Assembly: GCF_041260665.1 (NCBI RefSeq)
Contig: NZ_JBGCCT010000046.1
Span: 1 to 64,000 of the forward strand
From: Catenulispora sp. GP43
GTDB lineage: Bacteria > Actinomycetota > Actinomycetes > Streptomycetales > Catenulisporaceae
Length of the DNA: 64,000 nucleotides
Direction of reading: 5' to 3'
The position numbers and the translations under genes were made by a program. Below, piece after piece: positions 24,665-32,770 of the stretch. Position 1 is the stretch's first letter. Each line of letters begins with the position of its first letter. A model generated the notes under the pieces. The model ran no database searches, was not told the origin of the DNA, and worked only from the letters and a program-made list of their open reading frames with translations.

Positions 24665-25396
24665 TCACATCCGCTCCAGCCGTTCGATCAGCTCGGCGAC
24701 CGCCCGGATCGGGACTTCGGGCGGCCGTGCGCCGGGCCGGTCGGTGCCGGTGCCCCTGCCACTGCTGGTTCCGCTGCCACTGCTGGTTCCGTTGCCACTG
24801 CTGGTTCCGGTGCCGCTGCCGGCCCGGGCGTCGCCGCCGGTGCCGGCGGTGCGCACCGTCGACGGGTCCACCAGCGGCCACAGGTCGGCCCCGATCACCC
24901 GCGCCGCGGCCTGCGGATCCCGGTACAGGTTCACGCCGTGCCGCTCGGCCAGCCGCGCCGCGGCCAGCCGGGTCAGCTCCCGGCGCAGCCCGCGCTCGTA
25001 GCCGCCGCGCTCGCGCGTGTTGCGCAGCATGGAGGCGTACCAGGCCACGCCGATGTAGTGCCGTTCCAGCACGCGCTCGCGCACGTCGCTGTCCATCCCG
25101 AGGGTCCGGCCGGACACCGTGTACCAGGCGGCGAGCGCGACGGCCGCCACACAGACGCCCAGCGCCAGCCCCAGCCACCGGGTGCCCAGGACCAGCCAGG
25201 ACGACAGCCCCACGACGGCGGTCATCGCGGCCAGCGCGCCGCCGATCGCGAACCACGTGCGGCGCTCGGCGACGGACAGCTTGGGCTGGTCGTCGTCCTG
25301 CTGGTCCCGGCGCCGGTTCACCAGCGCGCGGCGATGGCGTTCCTGGGCGCGCTCCATGGCCGCCTGGTGGTTCTCCATGCGGTTCAGGCCGCCCAT
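24665..25396 (-). CDS. Membrane protein with a tandem-repeat linker (MoxR operon)
   Basis: 243 residues. The first 45 are charged; two helices (WFAIGGALAAMTAVVGLSSWLVLG, WLGLALGVCVAAVALAAWY) follow; then a cytoplasmic domain of about 90 residues, a GTSSGNGTSSGSG linker encoded by three 18-base repeats, and a final amphipathic helix (IRAVAELIERLERM). Its start shares a base with the DUF4129 gene stop (TGATG). Family unknown. Confidence 0.75.
   Translation of the reverse strand: MGGLNRMENHQAAMERAQERHRRALVNRRRDQQDDDQPKLSVAERRTWFAIGGALAAMTAVVGLSSWLVLGTRWLGLALGVCVAAVALAAWYTVSGRTLGMDSDVRERVLERHYIGVAWYASMLRNTRERGGYERGLRRELTRLAAARLAERHGVNLYRDPQAAARVIGADLWPLVDPSTVRTAGTGGDARAGSGTGTSSGNGTSSGSGTSSGRGTGTDRPGARPPEVPIRAVAELIERLERM
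24759..24812. repeat. Three 18-bp tandem repeats inside a gene
   Basis: Units 24759-24776, 24777-24794 and 24795-24812 differ at one or two bases and encode six-residue Gly/Thr/Ser units in the linker of the membrane protein gene 24665-25396. Length changes by whole units would keep the frame. Confidence 0.9.
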
Positions 25397-26361
25397 CAGC
25401 GGCTCCCGCCGGTCGGGGCTGCGGCCGCGGCCGTGGCCTGGGCCTGGGCCTGCTGTGCGGCCTCGGCGGCCAGCGCTGCCGCACGGCCCTGCACATGCAC
25501 GGATATGACCCGCAGCGCCTCGCGCGCGGCGTCGCGCTTCTCCTCGGCGATCCGGTGCCGCGAGAAGCGCGCCTCGCGGAACAGCTCGGTGAGCTTGCGC
25601 GCCGGCTCGTCGGGGATCAGGTTCGCCGCGGTGACCCGGCGCAGGAACTCCTCCGGGGTGTCCGTGGCCCGCCGTCCGCCGCCGCCCGCGCTGACCGCCA
25701 GCTCCATCGCCGAGTAGCAGGCGATGACGGCCTCGCGCGCGTCGCCCTCGTACTCCAGCGCTTCAGTTCCGGCCGCGACGGCCTCGGCGAGCTGTTCGAG
25801 CTCCGGGCCCAGCGGGTCGAAGTCGGCGAGTTCCAGCGGCAGCCGGCTGAACCAGCGGCGCGACAGCAGCCGGACCAGGACGTAGACGAGCAGCGCGAAC
25901 GCCGCGGCGACGACGAGGAACAGCAGGGTCAGACCGACCGCGCGGGCGAAGCCGTCCTTGCCCGAACCGGTGTGCACGCCGCTCCGGCTCGGCATCGACG
26001 GGAATCGGGGCGAGGCCGTCACCGGGGGATCCGGTTGCTGGACCGGCGGCGGCTCGGGCTTGCGGCCCAGGAACAGCAGCCCGATCGGGGTCAGCACGGC
26101 GGCCGCGGTGAGCAGCACGGCGGTCGCCGTGCCGGCGCGGTGCAGCATGCCGTAGCCGTCGTCGCGGTGCTTGGCGAAGTTCGTGGCGACCACCCCCAGC
26201 AGGGCCAGCGCGGCCAGCGCCGCCACCACCCGGCCGTCGCCCCACACGCCGGTGCCCACGCCGCCGTCCAGCCCGCCGTCGCTCCGGGCCGCCACCGCCA
26301 TCGCGGCGATGGCGAGGATGACGACCGCGAGCGGCAGCCGGCGCCGGGGATCGCCGGTCAT
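25396..26361 (-). CDS. DUF4129 domain membrane protein
   Basis: 321 residues. Three N-terminal helices, a Pro-rich outer loop (KPEPPPVQQPDPPV), a fourth helix (VGLTLLFLVVAAAFALLVYVLV) and a cytoplasmic DUF4129 domain with EALEYEGDAREAVIACYSAMELAV and DTPEEFLRRV, then FREARFSRHRI. DUF4129 proteins occur next to MoxR, DUF58 and transglutaminase-like genes. Start overlaps the upstream gene stop by ATGA. Confidence 0.88.
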   Translation of the reverse strand: MTGDPRRRLPLAVVILAIAAMAVAARSDGGLDGGVGTGVWGDGRVVAALAALALLGVVATNFAKHRDDGYGMLHRAGTATAVLLTAAAVLTPIGLLFLGRKPEPPPVQQPDPPVTASPRFPSMPSRSGVHTGSGKDGFARAVGLTLLFLVVAAAFALLVYVLVRLLSRRWFSRLPLELADFDPLGPELEQLAEAVAAGTEALEYEGDAREAVIACYSAMELAVSAGGGGRRATDTPEEFLRRVTAANLIPDEPARKLTELFREARFSRHRIAEEKRDAAREALRVISVHVQGRAAALAAEAAQQAQAQATAAAAAPTGGSR

Positions 26362-27413
26362 GCGGTTCCGGCGCTCTGCTCGGCGGCGCGCTTGGCGCGG
26401 ATCTTCGCGGCCTGCCGGGCCAGCGCGTGCTCCAGGCCGCGGTCCAGGTGCCCGCCGACCTGCCGGACCTGCTCGATCTCGGCGCCGGCGGCCTCGCGCA
26501 CCTCCGAGGGGATGGTCCGCAGGTTGGCCGGCAGGGCCCTGACGGCCGCCCACAGCGAGATGTCGTCCATGTCCTTGGCCAGCTCGGTGTGCTTCTGCAT
26601 CAGGACGACGAGATGGCGCCGGCGCAGGTGGGCCAGGCTGTCGGCGGTCTTCAGCGCGATCGCCCAGATCAGCAGGTTGAGCACCGGGACGGCGACGATC
26701 CAGGTGGCGTAGTGGATGTTGTCGCTGGTCAGCCAGGACGGCCGGTGGTGCATCCGGTCCGCCGAGTGCTTGACCCGCTGCTCCATCCAGGCCGGGAAGC
26801 CCAACACGGTCGCGGTGCCCAGCGAGGTCAGCGCGAACGGGATGCCTATGTAGGCGCCCCAGCGCGGCCAGGTGGTGGTGGCCTGCAAGCGGTGGCGCAG
26901 CCGCATGAACGGGCACGGGAACAGGACCGAGGCCAGGTTGCCGGCGGCGATCGGGGCCAGCGGCAGCTCGGCGATGATCGGCCAGTTGTGCTTGACCCAG
27001 TGGTGGTCCTTGGTCAGCAGGATCACCAGGCCGGCCACGCCGAAGGCGAATCCGGCCTCGAAGATGTAGAGCACCTGGTTGCGCACCCGCAGCATCCGCG
27101 CGGGGTCGCCGCCGGCGGACAGGACCTTGATCGCCCACTCCGGCTCGGCGGCCAGCTGGTTGGTCAGCGAGGCGTCGGCGACCGCGGTGAGCACGGTGGT
27201 GACGATCAGGGTCAGCGGATCGCGGATCCGGCCGCTGAAGGGGTCCCAGTACAGGAAGGCGCCGGTGGCCAGTCCCAGGCCCATGGAGGCGAACATCCCG
27301 AACAGCCAGTCCGGCCACACCCGCAGCACCCGTATGAGCTCCCGGGGGAGGGTCACCTTGGGAGCCGGCAGCGGTGCGGATCCGGACAGGGCCGTCGTGA
27401 CGGCCTCGGTCAT
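26358..27413 (-). CDS. Polytopic membrane protein, first visible gene of the MoxR operon
   Basis: 351 residues, about six helices spread over residues 35-250 (WLFGMFASMGLGLATGAFLYW, YIFEAGFAFGVAGLVILL, IVAVPVLNLLIWAIAL) and a cytoplasmic helical C-terminus rich in Arg/Ala/Glu. No family recognised. It leads a run of seven genes down to DUF3817, most of them overlapping by one to four bases. Confidence 0.75.
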   Translation of the reverse strand: MTEAVTTALSGSAPLPAPKVTLPRELIRVLRVWPDWLFGMFASMGLGLATGAFLYWDPFSGRIRDPLTLIVTTVLTAVADASLTNQLAAEPEWAIKVLSAGGDPARMLRVRNQVLYIFEAGFAFGVAGLVILLTKDHHWVKHNWPIIAELPLAPIAAGNLASVLFPCPFMRLRHRLQATTTWPRWGAYIGIPFALTSLGTATVLGFPAWMEQRVKHSADRMHHRPSWLTSDNIHYATWIVAVPVLNLLIWAIALKTADSLAHLRRRHLVVLMQKHTELAKDMDDISLWAAVRALPANLRTIPSEVREAAGAEIEQVRQVGGHLDRGLEHALARQAAKIRAKRAAEQSAGTA

Positions 27414-27623
27414 GGTGTGGCTCCCCCCTGTCGCGCCCCGTGGAGGCTACTTCGTGGCTCGCCAACGGAGGATAACCCGTTTGGCGGAGCTACGGCGGGT
27501 GATGGTCGTCGGGCGGTCGGTAACCCGTCTGGCAGATCACGACAAAGCGGTTCAGCCCGGTCCCGGCCAAGCTGAACGGGACAGCTCCGGCTTTTCGGTG
27601 CGCGAGTGGCTGCAGGAGGATGC

Positions 27624-28061
27624 ATGGTCACGGTCCGCGATGTGATGACCGAGGCACCCAAGTCGGTGCTGGAATCGGACAACCTGGTGCACGTGGCCCG
27701 GGTGCTGCGTGACGAGGACGTCGGCTGCGTGCCGGTGGTCGACGACACCGGCCGCCTGCTGGGCATGCTCACCGACCGCGACCTGGTGGTCGAGGCGATG
27801 GCCTCGAACGACGACCCGACGATCCGGCAGGCCGGGGAGCTGATGCGCGGCGGGATCCACACCGTCGACGCCGACGCGCCGGTGACCAACGTCGTGGAGA
27901 CGATGGGGCGCAACCGGGTCCGGCGGCTGCCGGTGGTCGCGGCCGGCAAGCTCGTCGGGGTGATCGGCATCGCGGATTTGGCCAAGAATTTGCCGACCGC
28001 GGCGGTCGGCGAGCTGATGGCGCTGATCTCGAAGTCGGGCCACAAGGACAAGCTGCCGTAA
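27624..28061 (+). CDS. CBS-domain protein
   Basis: 145 residues, almost entirely one pair of CBS domains: VRDVMTEAPKSVLESDNLVHVA with DEDVGCVPVVDDTGRLLGMLTDRDLV, then AGELMRGGIHTVDADAPVTN with GRNRVRRLPVVAAGKLVGVIGIADLA. CBS pairs bind adenosine nucleotides and act as energy sensors. No partner is fused. ATG at 27624 behind AGGAGG. It converges on the ABC binding-protein gene. Confidence 0.95.
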   Translation: MVTVRDVMTEAPKSVLESDNLVHVARVLRDEDVGCVPVVDDTGRLLGMLTDRDLVVEAMASNDDPTIRQAGELMRGGIHTVDADAPVTNVVETMGRNRVRRLPVVAAGKLVGVIGIADLAKNLPTAAVGELMALISKSGHKDKLP

Positions 28062-28089
28062 AATGGTCAGGTAGTTGACCAGGCCTGAT

Positions 28090-28149
28090 GATGCTGGGTC
28101 TGGTGATGCTGGGCCTGGCGATTCCGGGCCTGGCGATTGCCGGACCTGA
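28090..28149. repeat. Degenerate 15-bp tandem repeats
   Basis: Four consecutive 15-base units (28090, 28105, 28120, 28135) of the form GATGCTGGGCCTGGC, diverging from first to last, lie between the convergent CBS and binding-protein genes. No coding role visible. Confidence 0.75.
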
Positions 28150-28216
28150 CTACTCCGGGCCGGAGGCGGTCTCCCGCGTCCGGCCCGGCAGCCCGGCATC
28201 GTCGTTCAGGCGCGGG

Positions 28217-29131
28217 TCACTTGTTCAGGCCCACCGAGGCCAGCCACGCCTTGGCCACGTCCGAGGAGTCCTTCTTCTCGGTCACGACCTGCTCCAGCAG
28301 CGAGGTCAGCGTCGGGGTGTCCAGCTTGGCCGAGACCGCGTTCAGCGCGTCCACGCCGGCCTGCGACAGCTTGCTCTTGTCGACCAGCGGGATCACGTTC
28401 TGCACGCCGAACAGGCCCTTGTCGTCGTTCAGCACGACGAAGCCGTTGGTCTTGATGGCCGGCGTGGTGCTGTAGAGGTCGACGACGTCCGCGTCCCCGT
28501 GCTGCAGCGCGGAGACCGTCTGCGGACCGGAGTTGTCCAGCGCCTTGAAGTCCTTGAAGGTCAGCCCGTAGAGGCTCTGCAGGCCCACGACGCCCTGCTG
28601 CCGCGTCTTGAACTCCGCCGCCGAGCCCAGGACCAGGTCCTTGGCGTAGGGGGCGAGGTCGGAGACGTTCTTCAGGTTGTCCTTCGCCGCCAGCGCCTGG
28701 GTCACCACCAGCGAGTCGTTGTCCTGGGCCGCGGCCGGCTGCAGGATTTCCAGGTTGCTCGGCAGCTTCGCGCTCACGGCCTGGTCCACGCCGCTCTGCG
28801 AGGTCTCGGTCGCGGTCTTGTCCAGGTACGCGAGCAGCGCGCCGTTGTACTCCGGGACCACCGTGATCGAGTCCGACTTCAACTGCTGGAACAGGATGTC
28901 TCGCTGTCCCACGTTGGGTTTGCGCTCAACGGAGATGCCCTTGGCCTCCAGCGCCTGCGCGTAGATCTCCATGAGCAGCACGTTCTCCGGGAACGCCGCC
29001 GAGGCCACGACGACCTTGGAACCGCTCTTGGAGCTCGACGAGCAGGCGCTCAGCGCGCCGGTGGCGGCCAGGGCCACCGCCAGAGCAGTACCGAGGAGCC
29101 GTGTCCTGGAACCTGTAGTGCGCATTTGCAT
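28217..29131 (-). CDS. OpuC/OsmF-type ABC transporter substrate-binding lipoprotein
   Basis: 304 residues. Lipobox LSACSSS after the signal helix. The body is a type II periplasmic-binding fold of the glycine betaine/choline/carnitine class (OpuAC/ProX-like): FPENVLLMEIYAQALEAKG, VPEYNGALLAYLD, LQSLYGLTFKDFK, DVVDLYSTTPAI. It is a clear paralogue of the protein at 30471, but no permease or ATPase lies next to it; it probably uses the one at 31.4-34 kb. Substrate not determined. Confidence 0.92.
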   Translation of the reverse strand: MQMRTTGSRTRLLGTALAVALAATGALSACSSSSKSGSKVVVASAAFPENVLLMEIYAQALEAKGISVERKPNVGQRDILFQQLKSDSITVVPEYNGALLAYLDKTATETSQSGVDQAVSAKLPSNLEILQPAAAQDNDSLVVTQALAAKDNLKNVSDLAPYAKDLVLGSAAEFKTRQQGVVGLQSLYGLTFKDFKALDNSGPQTVSALQHGDADVVDLYSTTPAIKTNGFVVLNDDKGLFGVQNVIPLVDKSKLSQAGVDALNAVSAKLDTPTLTSLLEQVVTEKKDSSDVAKAWLASVGLNK

Positions 29132-29308
29132 GTTTAAATCCCCTCCAGACCTATAGACCAGTCGAACCTAGCAACCCTTGCCGACAACGGCAGGCTTCCC
29201 ACAAACCCGTTTCGAGACCTTTTCGAGACCGTTTGTGGCTGCGACCGGCCCGGTCCGGATCAAGATGCTGTGGCGGCGGCGACACGTGGACGCCGGCGCC
29301 GACCGAAA

Positions 29309-29704
29309 TCACGGCAGCGCCGGCTGCCCTCCCGGCTCGGTAGGCAACCCCGCGGCGGCCCAGGCCCGGAACCCGCCGACCAGGTCGGTGGCGTTCGCCA
29401 GGCCGAGCAGTTGCAGGTCGCGGGCGGCCAGGCTGGAGGCGTAGCCCTCGTTGCAGAACACGACGACCTGCGCGTCAGCGGTCACGCCGGGCAGGCGCCA
29501 CTCGCTGTCCGGCGACAGCCGCCACTCCAGGTGGATGCGCTCGACCGGCAGCGCCCCGGGTATCTCGCCCTCGGCCGCGCGGTTGGCGTGCGGCCGGATG
29601 TCGATCAGCAGAGCGCCCTGGTGACGCAGCGCGTCAGCCTCCTGGGGACTCACCCGCCGCAGTCCTGAACGGGCCTTCTCCAGGAACGTGTCCACGGAAC
29701 TCAA
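29309..29704 (-). CDS. Rhodanese-like domain protein
   Basis: 131 residues, single rhodanese domain. LIDIRPHANRAAEGEIPGAL is the typical first half; the active-site loop is FCNEGYASSLAA, with the catalytic Cys in place. It may transfer sulfane sulfur. TTG start at 29704 (GGAGG seven bases upstream) overlapping the stop of cysteine dioxygenase; a GTG at 29695 is an alternative. The coupling suggests joint sulfur-amino-acid metabolism. Confidence 0.9.
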   Translation of the reverse strand: MSSVDTFLEKARSGLRRVSPQEADALRHQGALLIDIRPHANRAAEGEIPGALPVERIHLEWRLSPDSEWRLPGVTADAQVVVFCNEGYASSLAARDLQLLGLANATDLVGGFRAWAAAGLPTEPGGQPALP

Positions 29705-30198
29705 ACCAGGTCCTCCAGGCTCTCGTACTCCCGGGTGGGGAGCAGCGGGGGCGAATAGGCGTGCACGGTCGCGGCGGGCCCGATACCCGTTTGCCGGACG
29801 ATATGCGCGCGGTCGCCGCCGAATCCGAGACCGTCACCGACCTGTAGCCTGCGCACCCCGATCGGGCCTCCGGGATACCGGTGCTCCTCCTGCACCTCGC
29901 CGGTCAGGACGGCGAAGGAACCGGCGGCGCCGCCGTGGTCGTGGGGCTTGGTGCCCTGGCCGGGCAGCCAGCTCAGCAGCCAGACCTCGACGCCCCGCGT
30001 CAGTGCGAGCCGCAGCCACCATCGCTGCGGCTCGGTGTACTGGACCAGGGGGCGCAGCCGGTCGGCGTACTCGCCGGCGAGCGCGGCGGTCAGGTCCCGA
30101 AGCTGCGTGGGCGTCCACAGCGGGCGGTCGGGGATGACGAGCTCGTGCAGGAAAGGGTCGGCGACGTCGAGCTCAGGCGTCTGCAAGGCCGAGGACAT
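29701..30198 (-). CDS. Cysteine dioxygenase-like (cupin) protein
   Basis: 165 residues with the cysteine dioxygenase type I cupin. Fe(II) ligands are the two His of KPHDHGGAAGSF and the later His of DRAHIVRQ. LLSWLPGQGT and GEVQEEHRY are conserved neighbours. It would oxidise cysteine to cysteine sulfinate. The gene overlaps the rhodanese gene and sits between two binding-protein genes of one ABC importer. A relaxed or different thiol substrate is possible. Confidence 0.88.
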   Translation of the reverse strand: MSSALQTPELDVADPFLHELVIPDRPLWTPTQLRDLTAALAGEYADRLRPLVQYTEPQRWWLRLALTRGVEVWLLSWLPGQGTKPHDHGGAAGSFAVLTGEVQEEHRYPGGPIGVRRLQVGDGLGFGGDRAHIVRQTGIGPAATVHAYSPPLLPTREYESLEDLV

Positions 30199-30470
30199 GG
30201 CAACTCCGTGGTCCGGGATGTGGGTCGAGGTCGGGGACGGCCTCGGTACACATGCAGGACGCCACGCGCAGCAGGTCGACCGGGCGGTCGGACCAGGCGA
30301 GCAGCGGAGCGGACATGCGGTGATGGTGGCACGCACGGGCAAGGGCTCGGCGGAAGCGTTCGGGATGTGGACGCGGGTGTCTCATCCGGTGTCGGGGTGC
30401 GGACGGGGCTTGTCCGGGATGTGGACGCGCTCAGAAGTCACGCCCACGCTCGACACCGAGGCCCGCTCGA
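30199..30470. other. Gene-free stretch with short direct repeats
   Basis: Between the second binding-protein gene and cysteine dioxygenase. CGGGATGTGG recurs at about 30215, 30361 and 30416, the last two followed by ACGCG. No gene is convincing here; the repeats might be regulatory. Confidence 0.45.
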
Positions 30471-31379
30471 TCAGCGCAGCCCGGCCCCCTTCAACCAGGC
30501 GTCCGCCACCACGTCGATGTCCTTCTTCTGGTTCATGATCTTCACCATCATCGCCGCCAGCGCCGCCGTGTCCAGCTTCGCCGACACCGCGTTCAGCGTC
30601 GCGGTCGCGACCGGCGTCATGCTCGCGCGGTAGGCCAGCGGCGTCACGTTCTGCGCGGTGAAGACCTGCTTCGGGTCGGTCAGGACCTTGAAGTTGTGCG
30701 AGGTGATGCTCGGGTCGGTGGTGAACAGGGTCGCCACCTGCACCGTGTCGCCGGCCAGGGCCTTGACCGTGATCGGGCCGGCGGTGTCCAGGGAGGTGAA
30801 GTTCCTGAAGGTCAGCCCGTACTTGTCCTTCAGGCCCGGCAGGCCCTGGTAGCGCTCCTTGAACTCCGGCGGCCCGCCGATGGTCAGCGAGGGCGCGTAC
30901 GGGGCCAGGTCCGCGATCGAGGACAGATGATCCTGGGCGGCCGTGGCTGCCGCCACGACCAGGGCGTTCTTGTCCTCGGCGGGGGAGGAGTTCAGGATCT
31001 CCAGCTGCGGCGGCAGTTTCGCGCCGAGGTCGGCGTTGATCTCCTCGGTGGTCGCGGCGCGGGTCTTCGAGTCCAGATACGCCAGCAACGCCCCGTTGTA
31101 CTCCGGCAGCACCGTCAGCGAACCCTGGCGGACCTGCTGGTACAGCACCTCGCGGCTGCCGACGTTGAAGCGCGCGCCGACCTTTACGCCTTTGGCCTTC
31201 AGCGCCGAGTAGTAGATGTCGGCCAGCAGGACGTTCTCTGGGAAGTCGGCCGAGCCGACCGTCACCTGGCCCTTCTTCGGGCCCGGGACCAGGGGGTTGC
31301 CGTTGGTGCAGGCCGTGGCGGCCAGGGCGGCGGCCGCCACGGCGGTGACGGACAGCAGGATGCGGGGGGACTTGCTCAT
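30471..31379 (-). CDS. OpuC/OsmF-type ABC transporter substrate-binding lipoprotein
   Basis: 302 residues. Lipobox AATACTN. Same fold and many identical blocks as the protein at 28217 (FPENVLLADIYYSALKAKG, VLPEYNGALLAYLD, LKDKYGLTFRNF). Directly upstream in transcription are two permease genes and an ATPase gene, so this is the cognate binding protein of the importer. The family takes up quaternary amines and related osmolytes; the nearby cysteine dioxygenase raises the possibility of a sulfur compound. Confidence 0.93.
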   Translation of the reverse strand: MSKSPRILLSVTAVAAAALAATACTNGNPLVPGPKKGQVTVGSADFPENVLLADIYYSALKAKGVKVGARFNVGSREVLYQQVRQGSLTVLPEYNGALLAYLDSKTRAATTEEINADLGAKLPPQLEILNSSPAEDKNALVVAAATAAQDHLSSIADLAPYAPSLTIGGPPEFKERYQGLPGLKDKYGLTFRNFTSLDTAGPITVKALAGDTVQVATLFTTDPSITSHNFKVLTDPKQVFTAQNVTPLAYRASMTPVATATLNAVSAKLDTAALAAMMVKIMNQKKDIDVVADAWLKGAGLR

Positions 31380-31427
31380 TGGGGCGTCCTTCGTGCGGTG
31401 CTGGAAAGCCGGCCCCCCTGCTCCTCG

Positions 31428-32105
31428 CTAGACAGTCTGTTTCTTCTGCCTCAATCCCGGCGAGACCAGCAGTCTGCGCAGCAGCGCGAAGAACAGCAGG
31501 TTCAGGATCGCCGCGATCACGATCAGGATCGCACCCCCGGCCACCATTCCGTAGTCGGTGGTCGCCAGGCCGTCGATGACGAAGCGGCCCAGTCCACCGA
31601 ACGAGGAGTACGCCGCGATCGCCGTGTTCGCGATCGCGTTCACCGCCGCGAACTGGAAACCGGTCAGGATCAGCGGCAGCGCCGCCGGGACCTCGGCCCG
31701 CCACAGCACCTGCCACGATCTCAGGCCCATGCCCTTCGCGGCGTCGGTGAGCTGCGGGTCCACGTTGCGGATGCCCTCGTAGGTGTTCAGCAGGATCGGC
31801 GGGACGGTCAGCGCCACCAGCGGGATCATCACGGCCCGGAACTTCACGCCCATGACCACCACCAGCAGCACCACCAAGCCCAGCGTCGGCAGCGCCCGCG
31901 CCAGGTTGGCCAGCGAGCTCACGGCCAGGCCGCCGCGCTTGGCGTGCCCGGTCAGCAGGCCCAGCGGGAAGGCGATCACGGCCGCGATGAGGACCGCCTC
32001 GGCCGAGTACTCGAAGTGCTGCAGGAGCCGGGTCGGGATGCCGTCGGACCCGCTCCAGTTCGCGCTCGTGGTCAGCCAGCCCCAGGCTTGGCTCAGGACG
32101 TTCAC
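31428..32105 (-). CDS. ABC transporter permease (OpuC/OsmY-type importer)
   Basis: 225 residues, about six helices, with the EAA motif (DAAKGMGLRSWQVLWRAEVPAALPLILTG) that contacts the ATPase. Of the OpuBB/OpuBD class of glycine betaine/choline importers. GTG start overlapping the previous permease stop (GTGA). Works with the permease at 32102, the ATPase at 32770 and the binding protein at 30471. Confidence 0.93.
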   Translation of the reverse strand: MNVLSQAWGWLTTSANWSGSDGIPTRLLQHFEYSAEAVLIAAVIAFPLGLLTGHAKRGGLAVSSLANLARALPTLGLVVLLVVVMGVKFRAVMIPLVALTVPPILLNTYEGIRNVDPQLTDAAKGMGLRSWQVLWRAEVPAALPLILTGFQFAAVNAIANTAIAAYSSFGGLGRFVIDGLATTDYGMVAGGAILIVIAAILNLLFFALLRRLLVSPGLRQKKQTV

Positions 32106-32770
32106 GCCGGCCTCCGCTTGTTCCACGGCGTGAGCAGCCGCTGGATGATCACCAACAGCAGGTCGCAGGCCAGGGCCAGGGCGACGATCACGACGATGCC
32201 GGTCACCGCCAGGTCCGAACGGCTCAGCTGGGCCGCCGCCGTGAACAGGGCGCCGAAGGCCCCCACGCCGATGACCGTGCCGACGCTGACCATGCTGATG
32301 TTGCCGACCGTCGCCACCCGCAGCCCGGCCATGATCGGCGGCACCGCCAGCGGCAGGTCCACGGCGAACACCCGGCGCGCGCCGGTGTAGCCCATGGCCA
32401 CGGCCGCCAGGCGGACGTCCTCGGGGATTCCCCTTATGCCCTCGACGATGTTCGGGACCAGGGCGGCCAGGCTGTAGAACGACAGCGGGATGATGACCGT
32501 GGTCTGCGTCAGTCCGGTGGAGGGCACCAGCAGCACGAACAGCGCGATGGACGGCAGCGAGTAGATGACGGTCACCAGCCCGACCACGGCCGGGTAGATC
32601 TTCGGGAAGCGCACGCACAGCAGCGATATCGGCAGCGCGGCTATGAACCCGAACAGCACCGACAGCAGCGCCATCGTCAGCTGCTGCTGGATCAGTGAAC
32701 CGTATGTGCCCAGATAGTCGGGGATGTGGGGGAGCAAGCCCGCGGGCCTTATCAGTCGGTCTGGCCCCAT
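32102..32770 (-). CDS. ABC transporter permease (OpuC-type importer)
   Basis: 222 residues, about six helices; EAA loop IPEDVRLAAVAMGYTGARRVFAVDLPLAVPPIMAG. Forms a heterodimer with the permease at 31428. Its ATG shares a base with the stop of the ATPase gene (TGATG). Confidence 0.93.
   Translation of the reverse strand: MGPDRLIRPAGLLPHIPDYLGTYGSLIQQQLTMALLSVLFGFIAALPISLLCVRFPKIYPAVVGLVTVIYSLPSIALFVLLVPSTGLTQTTVIIPLSFYSLAALVPNIVEGIRGIPEDVRLAAVAMGYTGARRVFAVDLPLAVPPIMAGLRVATVGNISMVSVGTVIGVGAFGALFTAAAQLSRSDLAVTGIVVIVALALACDLLLVIIQRLLTPWNKRRPA

Noticed and set aside
23782-26712. Plus-strand open frame of 976 residues
   Set aside because: It is antisense to the overlapping MoxR, membrane-protein and DUF4129 genes; long antisense frames are usual at this GC content.
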